Positions 36,392 to 44,891 of a stretch of 64,000 bases of DNA are shown here, one piece after another. The stretch spans positions 1 through 64,000 of the forward strand of contig JADFCQ010000003.1 in assembly GCA_015223225.1 (NCBI GenBank), read 5' to 3'. This DNA is from Acetobacteraceae bacterium H6797. GTDB taxonomy: Bacteria > Pseudomonadota > Alphaproteobacteria > Acetobacterales > Acetobacteraceae. Under the pieces are notes generated by a model. That model did not search any database and was not told where the DNA came from. It was given only the letters and a program-made list of their open reading frames with translations. The position numbers and the translations under genes are program-made. Every line of letters starts with the position of its first letter. Positions within the stretch are counted from its first letter, which is position 1.

Positions 36392-36553
36392 AGAGGCTGT
36401 TCCATCAAGCTGGCGGGTCGGCTCCCGCAGTCTTTTCCGCGCCAGCATCGTTGGCGGCTTGGCCAAATGCCCCGCATTTGGCCAAGCCGCCGCCTCCCTG
36501 GCGCGGAAAATCCTGGCGGGAGCCTCAGCCGCCAGCTTGACGGAACAGCCTCT
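36392..36553. repeat. 162-bp near-perfect inverted repeat element
   Basis: Two arms of about 80 bases centred at 36472 pair almost throughout: outer AGAGGCTGTTCC / GGAACAGCCTCT, then CAAGCTGGCGG / CCGCCAGCTTG, TTTTCCGCGCCAG / CTGGCGCGGAAAA and core GGCCAAATGC / GCATTTGGCC across a 3-nt turn. Roughly 70 of 81 positions match. No coding frame in it looks real. It may be a MITE-like or dispersed palindromic element or a long bidirectional terminator. Confidence 0.85.
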
Positions 36554-36556
36554 AAG

Positions 36557-36588
36557 AAGCGGCCCGAGGAGGGGGGCGGGGGCCGCTT
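36557..36588 (-). terminator. hairpin downstream of degP-like gene
   Basis: AAGCGGCC (36557-36564) pairs with GGCCGCTT (36581-36588), 8 bp, in the convergent gap just past the protease stop codon. A likely terminator for the minus-strand protease gene. Confidence 0.6.
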
Positions 36589-36601
36589 CTCCCGTGGCAG
36601 G

Positions 36602-38050
36602 TTAGCCCTGGTCGGAAGGGCCGCCCACCGCCACGAACACGTTGTGCCCATCGCGCAGGATGCGCAGCGCGACGGCCGTATTCGGGTTGTGCCGCGCCTG
36701 GCGGATGGCGCGCACCGCCTCTTCCGGCCCAGCCACGCGGTGATTGCCGACCGAGGTGATCACGTCGCCGGGGCGGAGGCCGGCATGGGCGGCGGGGCTG
36801 TCATCCTGCACGGCGGCGACCACCGCGCCCCGCACATCGGCGCCGATATGCAGCTGCTGCCGCACCATGCCGTCGATCGGCGCCAGGGCCAGCCCGATGC
36901 GGCCGCCCTCGGTCTGATCATCGGCATCGGCCTGCTGCGGCTGGCCGTCGCGCAGGGTGTCGAGCTTCGCATGCAGCTCCCGCTGCGCGCCGTCGCGCAC
37001 CACGCCGAGCGTGATGTCGCTGCCCGGCGGCAGGGCGCCGATGCTGCGGGCGAAGGTCCGCTGGTCCTTCACCGGCTGGCCGTTGAGGGAGACCACGACG
37101 TCACCGGCCTGGAGCCCGGCGCGGGCGGCGGGGCTGTCGTCATTCACCTCGTCGATCAGCGCGCCGTCATGGCCCGGCAGGTTCAGGGCCTGCTGCATCG
37201 AGGGGCTGATGCCCTGGGTGGTGGCGCCGAGGAAGCCGCGCTCCACATGGCCATTGGCCTCGATCTGCGCGACCACCTCCTTCACCATGTTCGAGGGAAT
37301 AGCGAAGCCGATGCCCACCGAGCCGCCCGAGGGCGAGAAGATCGCCGTATTCACGCCGATGACCTTGCCATCCTGCGAGAAGAGCGGGCCGCCGGAATTG
37401 CCGCGGTTGATGGGCGCGTCGATCTGCAGGAAGTCGTCATAGGGGCCCTGGCCGATGTCGCGGCCGCGCGCCGACAGCACGCCCGCCGTCACCGTGCCGC
37501 CCAGGCCGAAGGGATTGCCGACGGCCACCACCCAGTCGCCCGGGCGCGGCTTGTTGGAATCGCCCAGGCTGAGGAAGGGCAGCGGCTTATCGGCCTTCAC
37601 CTGGATGAGCGCGAGATCGGTGCGCGGATCGCGGCCGATCACCTTCGCCGTCATCTCCCGCCCGTCATCGAGCGTGACCTTCACCGAAGTGGCGCCGTCG
37701 ACGACGTGGTTGTTGGTGACGATATGGCCTTCGCTATCGATGATGAAGCCCGAGCCCAGCGCGTGCATCACGCCCCGGCGCTGCGGCGCGGTGAAGGGGA
37801 AGGGGCTGTCATCGTCATTCTGCTTGGCGGGTTCGGTCGTGGTGATGGTCACCACCGCCGGGCGGACCTTCTCGACCAGATCGGCGAAGCCGGAATTGGC
37901 GGGGCTCACGGCCGGGGCGACGATGGCGGGGGTGGCGTCACCGGCATGAGCCTTGTCGCCGGCCCAGAAGCCCAGGCCGCCGAGCGAGGTGCCGGCCAGC
38001 AGCACCATGGCGAGGCCGGCGCGCCGGCGGCGGGAGGAAGTATCGGTCAT
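36602..38050 (-). CDS. Do/DegP-type periplasmic serine protease (HtrA family)
   Basis: 482 residues. N-terminal signal/anchor (AGLAMVLLAGTSLGGLGFWAG), trypsin-like domain with triad His115 (TNNHVV), Asp145 (RTDLAL) and Ser219 (GNSGGP), then two PDZ domains (first near GFLGATTQGIS, second near GALA/DVRGAVVAAV). Degrades or refolds damaged envelope proteins. The ATG at 38050 has GAGGAG 8 bases upstream. It lies downstream of a two-component system, a common pairing for envelope-stress control. Confidence 0.93.
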   Translation of the reverse strand: MTDTSSRRRRAGLAMVLLAGTSLGGLGFWAGDKAHAGDATPAIVAPAVSPANSGFADLVEKVRPAVVTITTTEPAKQNDDDSPFPFTAPQRRGVMHALGSGFIIDSEGHIVTNNHVVDGATSVKVTLDDGREMTAKVIGRDPRTDLALIQVKADKPLPFLSLGDSNKPRPGDWVVAVGNPFGLGGTVTAGVLSARGRDIGQGPYDDFLQIDAPINRGNSGGPLFSQDGKVIGVNTAIFSPSGGSVGIGFAIPSNMVKEVVAQIEANGHVERGFLGATTQGISPSMQQALNLPGHDGALIDEVNDDSPAARAGLQAGDVVVSLNGQPVKDQRTFARSIGALPPGSDITLGVVRDGAQRELHAKLDTLRDGQPQQADADDQTEGGRIGLALAPIDGMVRQQLHIGADVRGAVVAAVQDDSPAAHAGLRPGDVITSVGNHRVAGPEEAVRAIRQARHNPNTAVALRILRDGHNVFVAVGGPSDQG

Positions 38051-38253
38051 GGGATGGTCTCCTCGAAAATGCGGCGCGGCTTCCCGCGGCTGAGGAGGAG
38101 ATTGCGTGGCGGCCAATGGAGGCCCTGCCGGGGCGACCATGAAACTCGTGTCAGAATTGGAGCGGGTGTAGGGCGCGGATCACGCCCGCCGGTGTGGCGA
38201 TGGGGTACGGGCGAAGCGTCCCTGATGAGCGCCGCCGGGAGCGCCGGAGTTTG

Positions 38254-38378
38254 ACCCGACGCGGAGCGTCAAAAGTTCACCCGACGCGGAGCGTCAAAAG
38301 TTCACCCGACGCGGAGCGTCAAAAGTTCACCCGACGCGGAGCGTCAGAAGCTCACCCGACGCGGAGCGTCAGAATTCC
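38254..38378. repeat. five tandem 25-bp repeats with internal dyad
   Basis: Five contiguous 25-bp copies start at 38254, 38279, 38304, 38329 and 38354; copies 1-3 are identical and 4-5 carry two to four changes after GCGTCA. Each holds the hairpin-forming GACGC-gga-GCGTC. The last copy supplies the stop codon (TGA, read on the minus strand at 38369-38371) of the histidine kinase. The rest of the 318-bp gap to degP (38051-38253) shows no gene. There are no spacers, so it is not CRISPR. Confidence 0.9.
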
Positions 38379-39748
38379 ACCCGCACCAGCAGGCCGGGCG
38401 GGGTGGCGCCGGGCCGGGCATCGGCCAGGCTCACCGTGCCGCCATGCAGCCGCGCCGCGGCGGCAACCAGGGCGAGGCCAAGCCCGGTGCCGGGCGTGTG
38501 GCGGCTGCGATCGAGGCGATAGAAGCGGCCCAGCACCTTCTCGCGCTCGGCCTCCGGCACGCCCGGCCCCGTATCGGCCACTTCCAGCACCGGCCCGGGC
38601 TTCACGCGGAGCGTGATGCCCACGCCCGGCCCGCCATGGGCGATGGCATTCTCGATCAGGTTGGTGACGAGCTGCCGCAGCAGCGCCGCATCGCCCTGCA
38701 TGGTGACACCCGGCGCGATCTCGCTGCGCAGCGCGCCACCGGCCTCCTCCGCGACGGGGCCGTAGATCTCGGCCATGCCTTCGGCCAGGGCGGAGAGATC
38801 GAGCGGTACGAAGGCCGAGCGCCGCACCCCGCCCTCGACCTGCGCGATGCGCAGCAGTGCGGCGAAGGTGGAGAGCACGCCGTCCAATTCCTCGAGCGCC
38901 GCTTCCAACGCGGCCGTATCGGCCTCGGCCTCGCGCGGGGCGGCGAGCGCGCCCTCCAGCCGCTGCCGGACGCGCGTGAGCGGCCCGCGCAGGTCATGCG
39001 CGATGTCGTTCGTCACCTGCCGCAGGGCGGACATCAGCCCCTCGATCCGGCCGAGCATTTCGTTGGTGGTGGCCGTCAGCCGATCCAGCTCGTCATCCGA
39101 GCCCGATTGCGGCAGGCGGCGGGTGAGGTCGCCATCCATCACCGCCAGCGCCGCCTGGGAGAGGCCGGCGAGGCGCTTCTCCATCCGCCGCGCGAGAATT
39201 AGCCCCGCGACCACCGCGAGCACCGCCGTCACCACCCCCGTCAGGAAGAAGATGATGGCCAGCCCGCGCGCGATGGCCTGGGACCGGCCGAGATCGGCCG
39301 CGACCACCAGCTCGCTCCCATCGGGCAGCAGGATGCCCAGCGCCCGCAGCGCCTGGCGCTCGCCGCCGGGCAGGGGAATGTTGAACACGCCCGGGCGGCT
39401 CGGCGGCGCGTCGAAGGGCCTGCCGGCATAGACGGGCCGCTCGCCCGGCTGCCGGAGCCGCAGCGCGAAGCCTTCCGGCCCGCCGCGCAGCGACTGCGCC
39501 TGTACCGCCGCCCTCAGCCCATCCGGGCCGAAAACCTGGTATTCGTCGAGCAGCGCCTGGGCCTGGGCCTGGATGGCGGCATCGAGCTGGCTGCGCAGCA
39601 GCGCGACCGAGCTGGTATAGGCGACGCCCAGCCCGCCCGCCGAGGTGACGAGCACGACGATGGCCACGCTCGCGCCCACCCGCAGCGGAAGGCTGCGGGG
39701 CCAGAGCCTCTGCCACCAGCGGCGGTCAGACCCGGCGGCCAAGCGCAT
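38369..39748 (-). CDS. two-component sensor histidine kinase
   Basis: 459 residues. TM1 about 24-44, periplasmic domain about 45-160, TM2 about 162-187, HAMP, dimerisation/phospho-acceptor box NDIAHDLRGPLTR (His251) and ATPase boxes NLIENAIAHGG, VADTGPGVPE and GTGLGLALVAA. The start overlaps the response regulator stop by 23 bases. Probably senses an envelope signal, with degP downstream as possible target. The extracellular ligand is unknown. Confidence 0.92.
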   Translation of the reverse strand: MRLAAGSDRRWWQRLWPRSLPLRVGASVAIVVLVTSAGGLGVAYTSSVALLRSQLDAAIQAQAQALLDEYQVFGPDGLRAAVQAQSLRGGPEGFALRLRQPGERPVYAGRPFDAPPSRPGVFNIPLPGGERQALRALGILLPDGSELVVAADLGRSQAIARGLAIIFFLTGVVTAVLAVVAGLILARRMEKRLAGLSQAALAVMDGDLTRRLPQSGSDDELDRLTATTNEMLGRIEGLMSALRQVTNDIAHDLRGPLTRVRQRLEGALAAPREAEADTAALEAALEELDGVLSTFAALLRIAQVEGGVRRSAFVPLDLSALAEGMAEIYGPVAEEAGGALRSEIAPGVTMQGDAALLRQLVTNLIENAIAHGGPGVGITLRVKPGPVLEVADTGPGVPEAEREKVLGRFYRLDRSRHTPGTGLGLALVAAAARLHGGTVSLADARPGATPPGLLVRVEF

Positions 39749-40406
39749 AGCCCGCGCCGCGCACGGTCTGCAGCACCGGCGGGCCGTCGAAGCCATGCTC
39801 GATCTTCTGGCGCAGGCGGCTCACATGCACATCGACCACATTGGTCGTGGGGTCGAAATTGAAGTCCCACACATGCTCGAGCAGCATGGTGCGCGTCAGC
39901 ACCTGGCCGGGGCGGCGCATCATGTATTCGAGCAGGCGCCATTCGGTGGGCAGCAGCTCCACCAGCTTGCCGGCGCGGCGGACGGTGCGCTTGAGCAGAT
40001 CCATCTCCAGATCCTCGACACGTAGCACCGTGGGCTCGCCCGCCGTGGCGGGCTGGCGCGTCATGGCATCGAGCCGGGCGCGGAGTTCGCTGAAGGCGAA
40101 GGGCTTGACCAGATAGTCATTCGCCCCGGCATCGAGCCCCTCGACGCGGGCATCGACCTCGCCCAGCGCGGTGAGCATCAGCACCGGCACCGTCTTGCCC
40201 GAGGCGCGCAGCGCGCGGAGGATGGATAGCCCGTCCGGGCCGGGCAGCATGCGATCGCTGATGATGGCGTCGAAGGTTTCGCTCAGTGCGAGAAACAGCC
40301 CGTCCTTCCCGTCCCGCGCGACCTCGACCACGTGCCCGGCCTCGCGCAGGCCCTTGGCGACGTAATCGGCGGTGGCGGCGTCGTCCTCGATCACCAGGAT
40401 GCGCAT
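39726..40406 (-). CDS. OmpR/PhoB-family response regulator
   Basis: 226 residues. Receiver with acidic pair (IEDD), phospho-acceptor Asp51 (AIISDRMLPG), conserved Thr (MLTAL) and Lys (YLVKPF), then a winged-helix domain with VRRAGKLVELLPTEWRLLEYMMRRPGQVLTR. Start chosen at MRILVIEDD (40406), since upstream residues are not part of a receiver. Partner of the overlapping kinase. Confidence 0.94.
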   Translation of the reverse strand: MRILVIEDDAATADYVAKGLREAGHVVEVARDGKDGLFLALSETFDAIISDRMLPGPDGLSILRALRASGKTVPVLMLTALGEVDARVEGLDAGANDYLVKPFAFSELRARLDAMTRQPATAGEPTVLRVEDLEMDLLKRTVRRAGKLVELLPTEWRLLEYMMRRPGQVLTRTMLLEHVWDFNFDPTTNVVDVHVSRLRQKIEHGFDGPPVLQTVRGAGYALGRRV

Positions 40407-40510
40407 CGGGCGGGCGTCTCTCGTCTCGTCTGTCCGGGCCGAGCTTAGCAGCCCGGTGGCGGGGCGGTCAGCCCGCCCCGTCACAGTTCTCACCTGTTCA
40501 GACCTGGGGC

Positions 40511-40984
40511 TCAGATCGAGTGGGTGTTGAGCTTGCTGATCGCCTGACCGATCGCGAGGCGGGCGGCTTCGGGGTTGCGGTTGCCGAGCGCGTTGCGGGC
40601 GGAGGCGACGTCGCTGACCACCTGGGCGAAGCCATGCTCGCCGCGGCTGCGGTCATTCAGCAGGCTCGTCTCCGCCTGTTCCAGCTTGTCGCGCGCCTCG
40701 GAGAACTTTTTGGCCTGGAGCGCCGTATCGGCTTCCTGGAGCAGGGAGAGCGCGGGGCCGGTCGGCACGCGGGCGGCGACGCGGACGGCGTGATGCGGAT
40801 GGACATGCATCGGCGCGGTGGCGACGGCCGGCGGCGAGGTGGGGGCGGGAGCCGTCACGGCCGAGGGGGTGCTGTCGGTCTGGGCGAAGGCCGTCTGCGA
40901 GAGGACCGGGGCGGCGACGCCGGCGGCGGCGATCCAGCCGGCGGCGAGAAGGGCGAAGCGGGTGGTGGTGCTGCGGGTGGACAT
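40511..40984 (-). CDS. secreted small helical protein of unknown function
   Basis: 157 residues. Signal peptide (FALLAAGWIAAAGVAAPVLSQTAFA) set by a GGAAGGAG ribosome site, then a Pro/Thr/Ala-rich linker, a histidine-rich spot (MHVHPHHAV) that could bind metal, and a helical part (LLQEADTALQAKKFSEARDKLEQAETSL) resembling a TPR-like or coiled helical repeat. Not a recognised family. It shares the strand of the two-component system but ends 105 bp upstream of the response regulator start. Confidence 0.7.
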   Translation of the reverse strand: MSTRSTTTRFALLAAGWIAAAGVAAPVLSQTAFAQTDSTPSAVTAPAPTSPPAVATAPMHVHPHHAVRVAARVPTGPALSLLQEADTALQAKKFSEARDKLEQAETSLLNDRSRGEHGFAQVVSDVASARNALGNRNPEAARLAIGQAISKLNTHSI

Positions 40985-41171
40985 CGATTTTCTCCTTCCG
41001 GGACCTGGTTGATGGCCGGGGGCATCGCCGCGGCCTCTGACGCCACCTTCACGCGGACGGTATGGAGCGACCTGATGCGCGATCCTGAAACTTCTGACAT
41101 GGAAGGGGAGATTGGCGCGGTGAGGTTGGTTCCGCTTGGCGAATGGCCGGCCGGCAATGCAAGCTGTGGCC

Positions 41172-42092
41172 ATGAGCAGCGAGGTCGTCGATGCCGCCAT
41201 CCATGCCGGGCCAGCCGCGCTCGACTTTGGCTATCTGCCGATCGATCTGAGCTTTAACGCTGGAGACGTCTCGCTGGAGACGCTGCCAGGCTTGGACAAG
41301 ACGATTAAGGCTGTCACGGCCTCGCGCTATGTGAGTCGGGGTTGGGCTTTCGCCCCAATCAACCGGGACCGGATGATCAGCCGAAGAGTTTTCGGACTAC
41401 CTCGAACACATACCCTTCATTGTAGTAAAGGGGACAAGGCAAGGCTCGAATTCCTGGTCTGGGTAATATCGCTCTTTGCGGGCATGAGGCTCTCTCACTA
41501 CGAGGCTGGCTTCCTAGATGCGACACCCATCGAAACCCACACGCTGACTGACATGGTGACGCACCACGTGACTATTGGGCGGTCCATAGGGCTAGGCGTG
41601 GCATTCTGGGAGCAATTTGGCTCGAAAGCAGCCAAGGGATGGTGCGCCGCGGTTCATGCTTACTACCTAGCCCAAAAGCCGGATCTACTGTCTTTCGAGC
41701 AGATATCGTTGGCCTATACGGCTCTTGATGCCTGCTTCGCCGTATTCAGCAGAGCGTATCCTCCCGACAAAGATTTAAGCCATGCTAGGCGCATCCAGTG
41801 GATGTGCGAACAAAGCGATGTCCCGGTTCCGGCCTGGGCCATTGTGCAGTTCGAGCCAGGCAAGCGGCCGGCTTCAGAGCTTTCCGCGCTTCGAAATAGT
41901 GCCATTCATGAAGCTATACTCGACGAGGACATGCTTGGCTTTTCGGCGGTCAAAAGAGGATCATTCGGCAATTTGCCTCTGGAGATGAGGCACCTTGCGT
42001 GTCGGCTCCTGGTGTGGCTGATCGGGGTGAGCGACCCGGAATATGTCGGTACGCCGGTTGATACTCGCAGTAGGTATTTGGTGACGCTGTGA
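41172..42092 (+). CDS. AT-richer accessory protein with HEPN-like R-x4-H motif
   Basis: 306 residues, not a family I recognise by name. The C-terminal third is helical and carries LRNSAIHEAI, an R-x4-H (Arg241, His246), the catalytic signature of HEPN ribonucleases; preceding helices (ISLAYTALDACFAVFSRAY, HARRIQWMCEQ) and the following LACRLLVWLIGV fit an ApeA-like HEPN bundle. GC is visibly lower than in the neighbours. The gene ends near the 3' end of tRNA-Phe, a usual integration site. A defence or toxin role is inferred. Confidence 0.55.
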   Translation: MSSEVVDAAIHAGPAALDFGYLPIDLSFNAGDVSLETLPGLDKTIKAVTASRYVSRGWAFAPINRDRMISRRVFGLPRTHTLHCSKGDKARLEFLVWVISLFAGMRLSHYEAGFLDATPIETHTLTDMVTHHVTIGRSIGLGVAFWEQFGSKAAKGWCAAVHAYYLAQKPDLLSFEQISLAYTALDACFAVFSRAYPPDKDLSHARRIQWMCEQSDVPVPAWAIVQFEPGKRPASELSALRNSAIHEAILDEDMLGFSAVKRGSFGNLPLEMRHLACRLLVWLIGVSDPEYVGTPVDTRSRYLVTL

Positions 42093-42347
42093 CCCGACTA
42101 GCCCGCCGTGAAGTTTGGCGGCAGCAGTGGAGTGGGCATATCGCGAACCGGTTGTTGACCACAGCGTTTGCTGGCCCTGGCCGGATGCCGCTTCTTATAG
42201 GGAAAACTAAGGCAAAGAGGCGCACTTCCTACAGGCCAGCAAGGATTGCCACCGAGGCACAGGGCGGGCGGAGTCGATCCTGATGGCACCGTTCGCAGAC
42301 AAGATGTGCCTCAACAAAGCCGCATATGAGGGGGGCTTTTGTGGGGG
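42093..42347. other. gap between accessory gene and tRNA-Phe terminator
   Basis: About 255 bases of mixed composition with no convincing gene on either strand. A 64-codon frame beginning at the preceding gene's stop has no ribosome site and no family resemblance. I found no second copy of the tRNA 3' end, so no att repeat is claimed. Confidence 0.5.
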
Positions 42348-42362
42348 GACCGCGAAGCGGTC
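42348..42362 (-). terminator. tRNA-Phe terminator hairpin
   Basis: GACCGC-gaa-GCGGTC forms a 6-bp stem with a 3-nt loop, 30 bases past the tRNA 3' end in the direction of its transcription; read on the minus strand it is followed by a C-run rather than Ts. Moderate support. Confidence 0.5.
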
Positions 42363-42392
42363 TCGCGGAAGCCGGCTTTTGAAGTGAGGAAA

Positions 42393-42468
42393 TGGTGCCC
42401 AGAGCCGGAATCGAACCAGCGACACTGCGATTTTCAGTCGCATGCTCTACCAACTGAGCTATCTGGGC
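42393..42468 (-). tRNA. tRNA-Phe (GAA)
   Basis: 76-nt cloverleaf with CCA encoded: acceptor GCCCAGA/TCTGGGC, anticodon loop ACTGAAAATC (GAA), D-arm AGCTCAGTTGGTAGAGC and T-arm GGTTCGATTCC. Closely resembles other bacterial tRNA-Phe. It lies downstream of infA-maf-rng-yacG, its usual place in this order of bacteria. Confidence 0.96.
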
Positions 42469-42554
42469 CCATTGCGAACCGGGCGGCGTTGCCGTCGGCC
42501 GTTGGTGAGGCCCCGGCATTTAGCGGCTGGCTGGGGGGCTGTCCAGCCCTTCAA

Positions 42555-42737
42555 TCAATCTTCCGCATCGTCATCATTTCCGGGCGGCGGGCCGGGCACC
42601 ACGTAGCTCTCGGTCAGCCATCGGCCGAGATCGACCTGGCGGCAGCGATCGGAGCAGAAGGGCTTGGCCTCGGCCACGGAAGGACGGCCGCAAACCGGGC
42701 ATTTCGGCGCGGGGCGGGCGGGTTTTTCAGGCGTCAT
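42555..42737 (-). CDS. yacG: DNA gyrase inhibitor YacG
   Basis: 60 residues. Zinc-binding CPVCGRP near residue 13 and FCSDRCRQVDLGRWL near residue 28 give the four cysteines of YacG, followed by the usual acidic tail (GNDDDAED). E. coli YacG binds GyrB and blocks DNA binding by gyrase. Start overlaps the rng 3' end by 11 bases. Confidence 0.93.
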   Translation of the reverse strand: MTPEKPARPAPKCPVCGRPSVAEAKPFCSDRCRQVDLGRWLTESYVVPGPPPGNDDDAED

Positions 42738-43872
42738 GATGCAGGCTCTCTTCGCCCGGCGCGATCGAGGGGTCGGCCTCGAGCCGCAGGGGGTGGGTGG
42801 CGGCGGCGGCATAGCCCTCCAGCGCGCCCGGCCAGTCGCGAAGGGCGGCGACCACGCGGGGATGGGCGCGGAGCCGCAGGCGGGCCGAGGGCGATGCCGC
42901 CGATTCGGCGGCCGCGAGGCGGAGCGCCCGCAGGCCGTGGGTGAGGGGGGAGATGGGCAGGCCCAGCACCTCATGCAACGGCGGATGGATGCGGCTGCGC
43001 TGCAATTCGAAGAGCCCGAGCCCGGTGACGCCCACCAGCCGTGTGAGGGGGTCGGCGGCCAGGGCCTTCTTGAGCGCGGGCAGCAGGCTCTGGCGGGCCT
43101 TGATGGGCATGCCCGCGATATCGATGAGGATGGCGCCGGCGAGATTTCTGAGGCGGATCTGCCGCGCCGCCTCGGCCAGGGCCAGCTCGTTCAGGCGCTG
43201 ATGGGCCGTGGCGTCGCGCCCGCCGGCCGTACTGCCCGCATCGGTGTCGATGGCCGTCAGCGCGGGGGTGGGGTGGATGGTCAGCCGGCCGCCGCCGGGC
43301 AGGGGCACCTCGGGCTCGGCCAGGGCATCGAATTCCTCCGGCAACGTGACGCGCGTTCGCAGCGCCACGCGGTCATGGACCAGGGCCGCGCGGAGGGTGG
43401 CGGCGAGCGCGGGCGCGTCGGTCTCGACCAGGGCGTCAGGATGCTGCCGGGCGAGGCGCAGCGCGGCGATGGGGCCGCGCGCCGCCAGGGCGGGCTCGCG
43501 GCCGGGCAGGGCGGCGATAAGGGCCGCTTCGGCCTCCGAGAGCCTCGCGGAGAGGCGCGGGCCCTTGCCGCCCTGGGCGCCGCGCGTGACGCGGAGCGCG
43601 ATGGCCTGGCCCTCGCTCACCGCCTTGGCGATGGGCTTCTTCTCTGGGCCGGCCTCGGATTCGGGCAGGAAGCCCGTCTCGCCGCCCGGCAGGGTGACGA
43701 AGGCCCCGGCCATGGCGGGGGCCACGGCCGAGACGCGGCCGCGCAGCAGGTCTCCCACCCCGTCCGGCCGGGCGGGGCGCTCGACCCAGGCGGATTCGAG
43801 GCGGTCGTCGAGGAGAAGCGCGGTGCGGACCTCGCCCGGCGAGGCCGCGGCCAGGATCAGGGCGTCAGCCAT
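42727..43872 (-). CDS. rng: ribonuclease G/E family protein
   Basis: 381 residues, shorter than E. coli RNase G (about 490), a size often seen in this group of alphaproteobacteria. Metal-binding aspartates are visible in TAIDTDAGS and ILIDIAGMP, matching the AIDVNSG and IIDFIDM sites of RNase E/G. The S1-like N-terminus is degenerate (LLRGRVSAVAPAMAGAFVTL) and the zinc-link Cys pair is absent. Processes rRNA/mRNA. Start overlaps maf by 16 bases. Confidence 0.85.
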   Translation of the reverse strand: MADALILAAASPGEVRTALLLDDRLESAWVERPARPDGVGDLLRGRVSAVAPAMAGAFVTLPGGETGFLPESEAGPEKKPIAKAVSEGQAIALRVTRGAQGGKGPRLSARLSEAEAALIAALPGREPALAARGPIAALRLARQHPDALVETDAPALAATLRAALVHDRVALRTRVTLPEEFDALAEPEVPLPGGGRLTIHPTPALTAIDTDAGSTAGGRDATAHQRLNELALAEAARQIRLRNLAGAILIDIAGMPIKARQSLLPALKKALAADPLTRLVGVTGLGLFELQRSRIHPPLHEVLGLPISPLTHGLRALRLAAAESAASPSARLRLRAHPRVVAALRDWPGALEGYAAAATHPLRLEADPSIAPGEESLHHDA

Positions 43873-44441
43873 CCGATGCCGCGCAGGAGCTGCGTGGTCT
43901 CGAAAAGCGGCAGGCCCACCACATTGGAGCTGCTGCCCGACAGGAAACGGACAAATGCCTCGGCCCGCTGCTGGATGGCATAGCCGCCCGCCTTGCCCTG
44001 CCATTCGCCGGTGGCGATGTAGGCGTCGATCTGCTGCTGGGTCAGGCGCTGGAAGGTCACCTGCGTCTCGACCAGCCGGGTCATCAGCTTGCCCTGCGGG
44101 GTCGCCAGCGCCACGCCGGTATAGACGCGGTGGCGGCGGCCGGAGATGAGGGCGAGGCAGTCTCGCGCCTGCTGCTCCGTCTCGGCCTTGGGCAGGATGC
44201 GGCGGCCCACGCCCACCACCGTATCGGCGGCGAGCACCAGCGCGTCTGGCGCCTGAGCGGCGACGGCGCGCGCCTTCTCCTGCGAGAGGCGGCCGGCCAG
44301 CTGGCGCGGAAGCTCGGCTTTCTTCGGGGTCTCGTCGATATCGGCCGGGATCACCGCATCGGGGGTGATGCCCAGGCGAGCGAGAAGGTCAACGCGCCGG
44401 GGGCTCGCGGAAGCGAGGACGAGGCGCGGCCGTTCCGACAA
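43857..44441 (-). CDS. maf: Maf-type nucleoside triphosphate pyrophosphatase
   Basis: 194 residues. Canonical LVLASASPRRVDLLARLGI start, PKK, catalytic ADTVVGVGRRILPKA with general-base Asp, and GKAGGYAIQ. House-cleaning enzyme for modified NTPs such as dTTP/UTP or m5UTP. Part of the infA-maf-rng-yacG run. Confidence 0.94.
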   Translation of the reverse strand: MSERPRLVLASASPRRVDLLARLGITPDAVIPADIDETPKKAELPRQLAGRLSQEKARAVAAQAPDALVLAADTVVGVGRRILPKAETEQQARDCLALISGRRHRVYTGVALATPQGKLMTRLVETQVTFQRLTQQQIDAYIATGEWQGKAGGYAIQQRAEAFVRFLSGSSSNVVGLPLFETTQLLRGIGWLTP

Positions 44442-44448
44442 GGCTGGC

Positions 44449-44667
44449 TTACTTGAAGCGGAAGGTGATGCGGCCCTTGGTCAGGTCATAGGGCGTCATT
44501 TCAACGTTCACACGGTCGCCGGCCAGCACGCGGATGCGGTTCTTGCGCATCTTGCCGGAGGTATGGGCGAGCACGATGTGGTCGTTGTCGAGCTTCACGC
44601 GGAACATCGCATTGGGGAGAAGTTCAACGACCTGGCCGCTGAACTCGATCATGTCTTCTTTAGACAT
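44449..44667 (-). CDS. infA: translation initiation factor IF-1
   Basis: 72 residues. Starts [20 protein letters not shown] and ends [13 protein letters not shown], an S1/OB-fold protein nearly identical to other bacterial IF-1. AGAGG lies 5-9 bases before the ATG. Leads the conserved block. Confidence 0.98.
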   Translation of the reverse strand: MSKEDMIEFSGQVVELLPNAMFRVKLDNDHIVLAHTSGKMRKNRIRVLAGDRVNVEMTPYDLTKGRITFRFK

Positions 44668-44891
44668 CAGGCCTCTTTTCAATCGACCATGGCGGGGCTG
44701 CCATATGGGCGAGCGCAAAGGGCCACGGTTCTCAGTGGAAACGCGGCGGGAACATGATGGCGCGGGGCGCCTAGGTCAAGGAGATGTGGGCGGGGGCTGG
44801 GATGCATTTCGGGAGAGGGTGGCAGAGACGTGACACCGGCCAGGGAAAGCGTTAGCGGTGGCATGCGCGCATCTCGGATCGGGTCAGGACC

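Noticed and set aside
38254..38378. CRISPR array
   Set aside because: The 25-bp copies are directly adjacent, there are no unique spacers, and no cas genes are nearby.
42089..42283. 64-codon gene following the HEPN-like gene
   Set aside because: No ribosome site, no recognisable motif, and the frame starts only by overlapping the previous stop.
41120..42400. Duplicated tRNA-Phe 3' end as attL/attR
   Set aside because: By eye I found no second copy of the tRNA 3' sequence, so an integration event is suggested only by composition and position.
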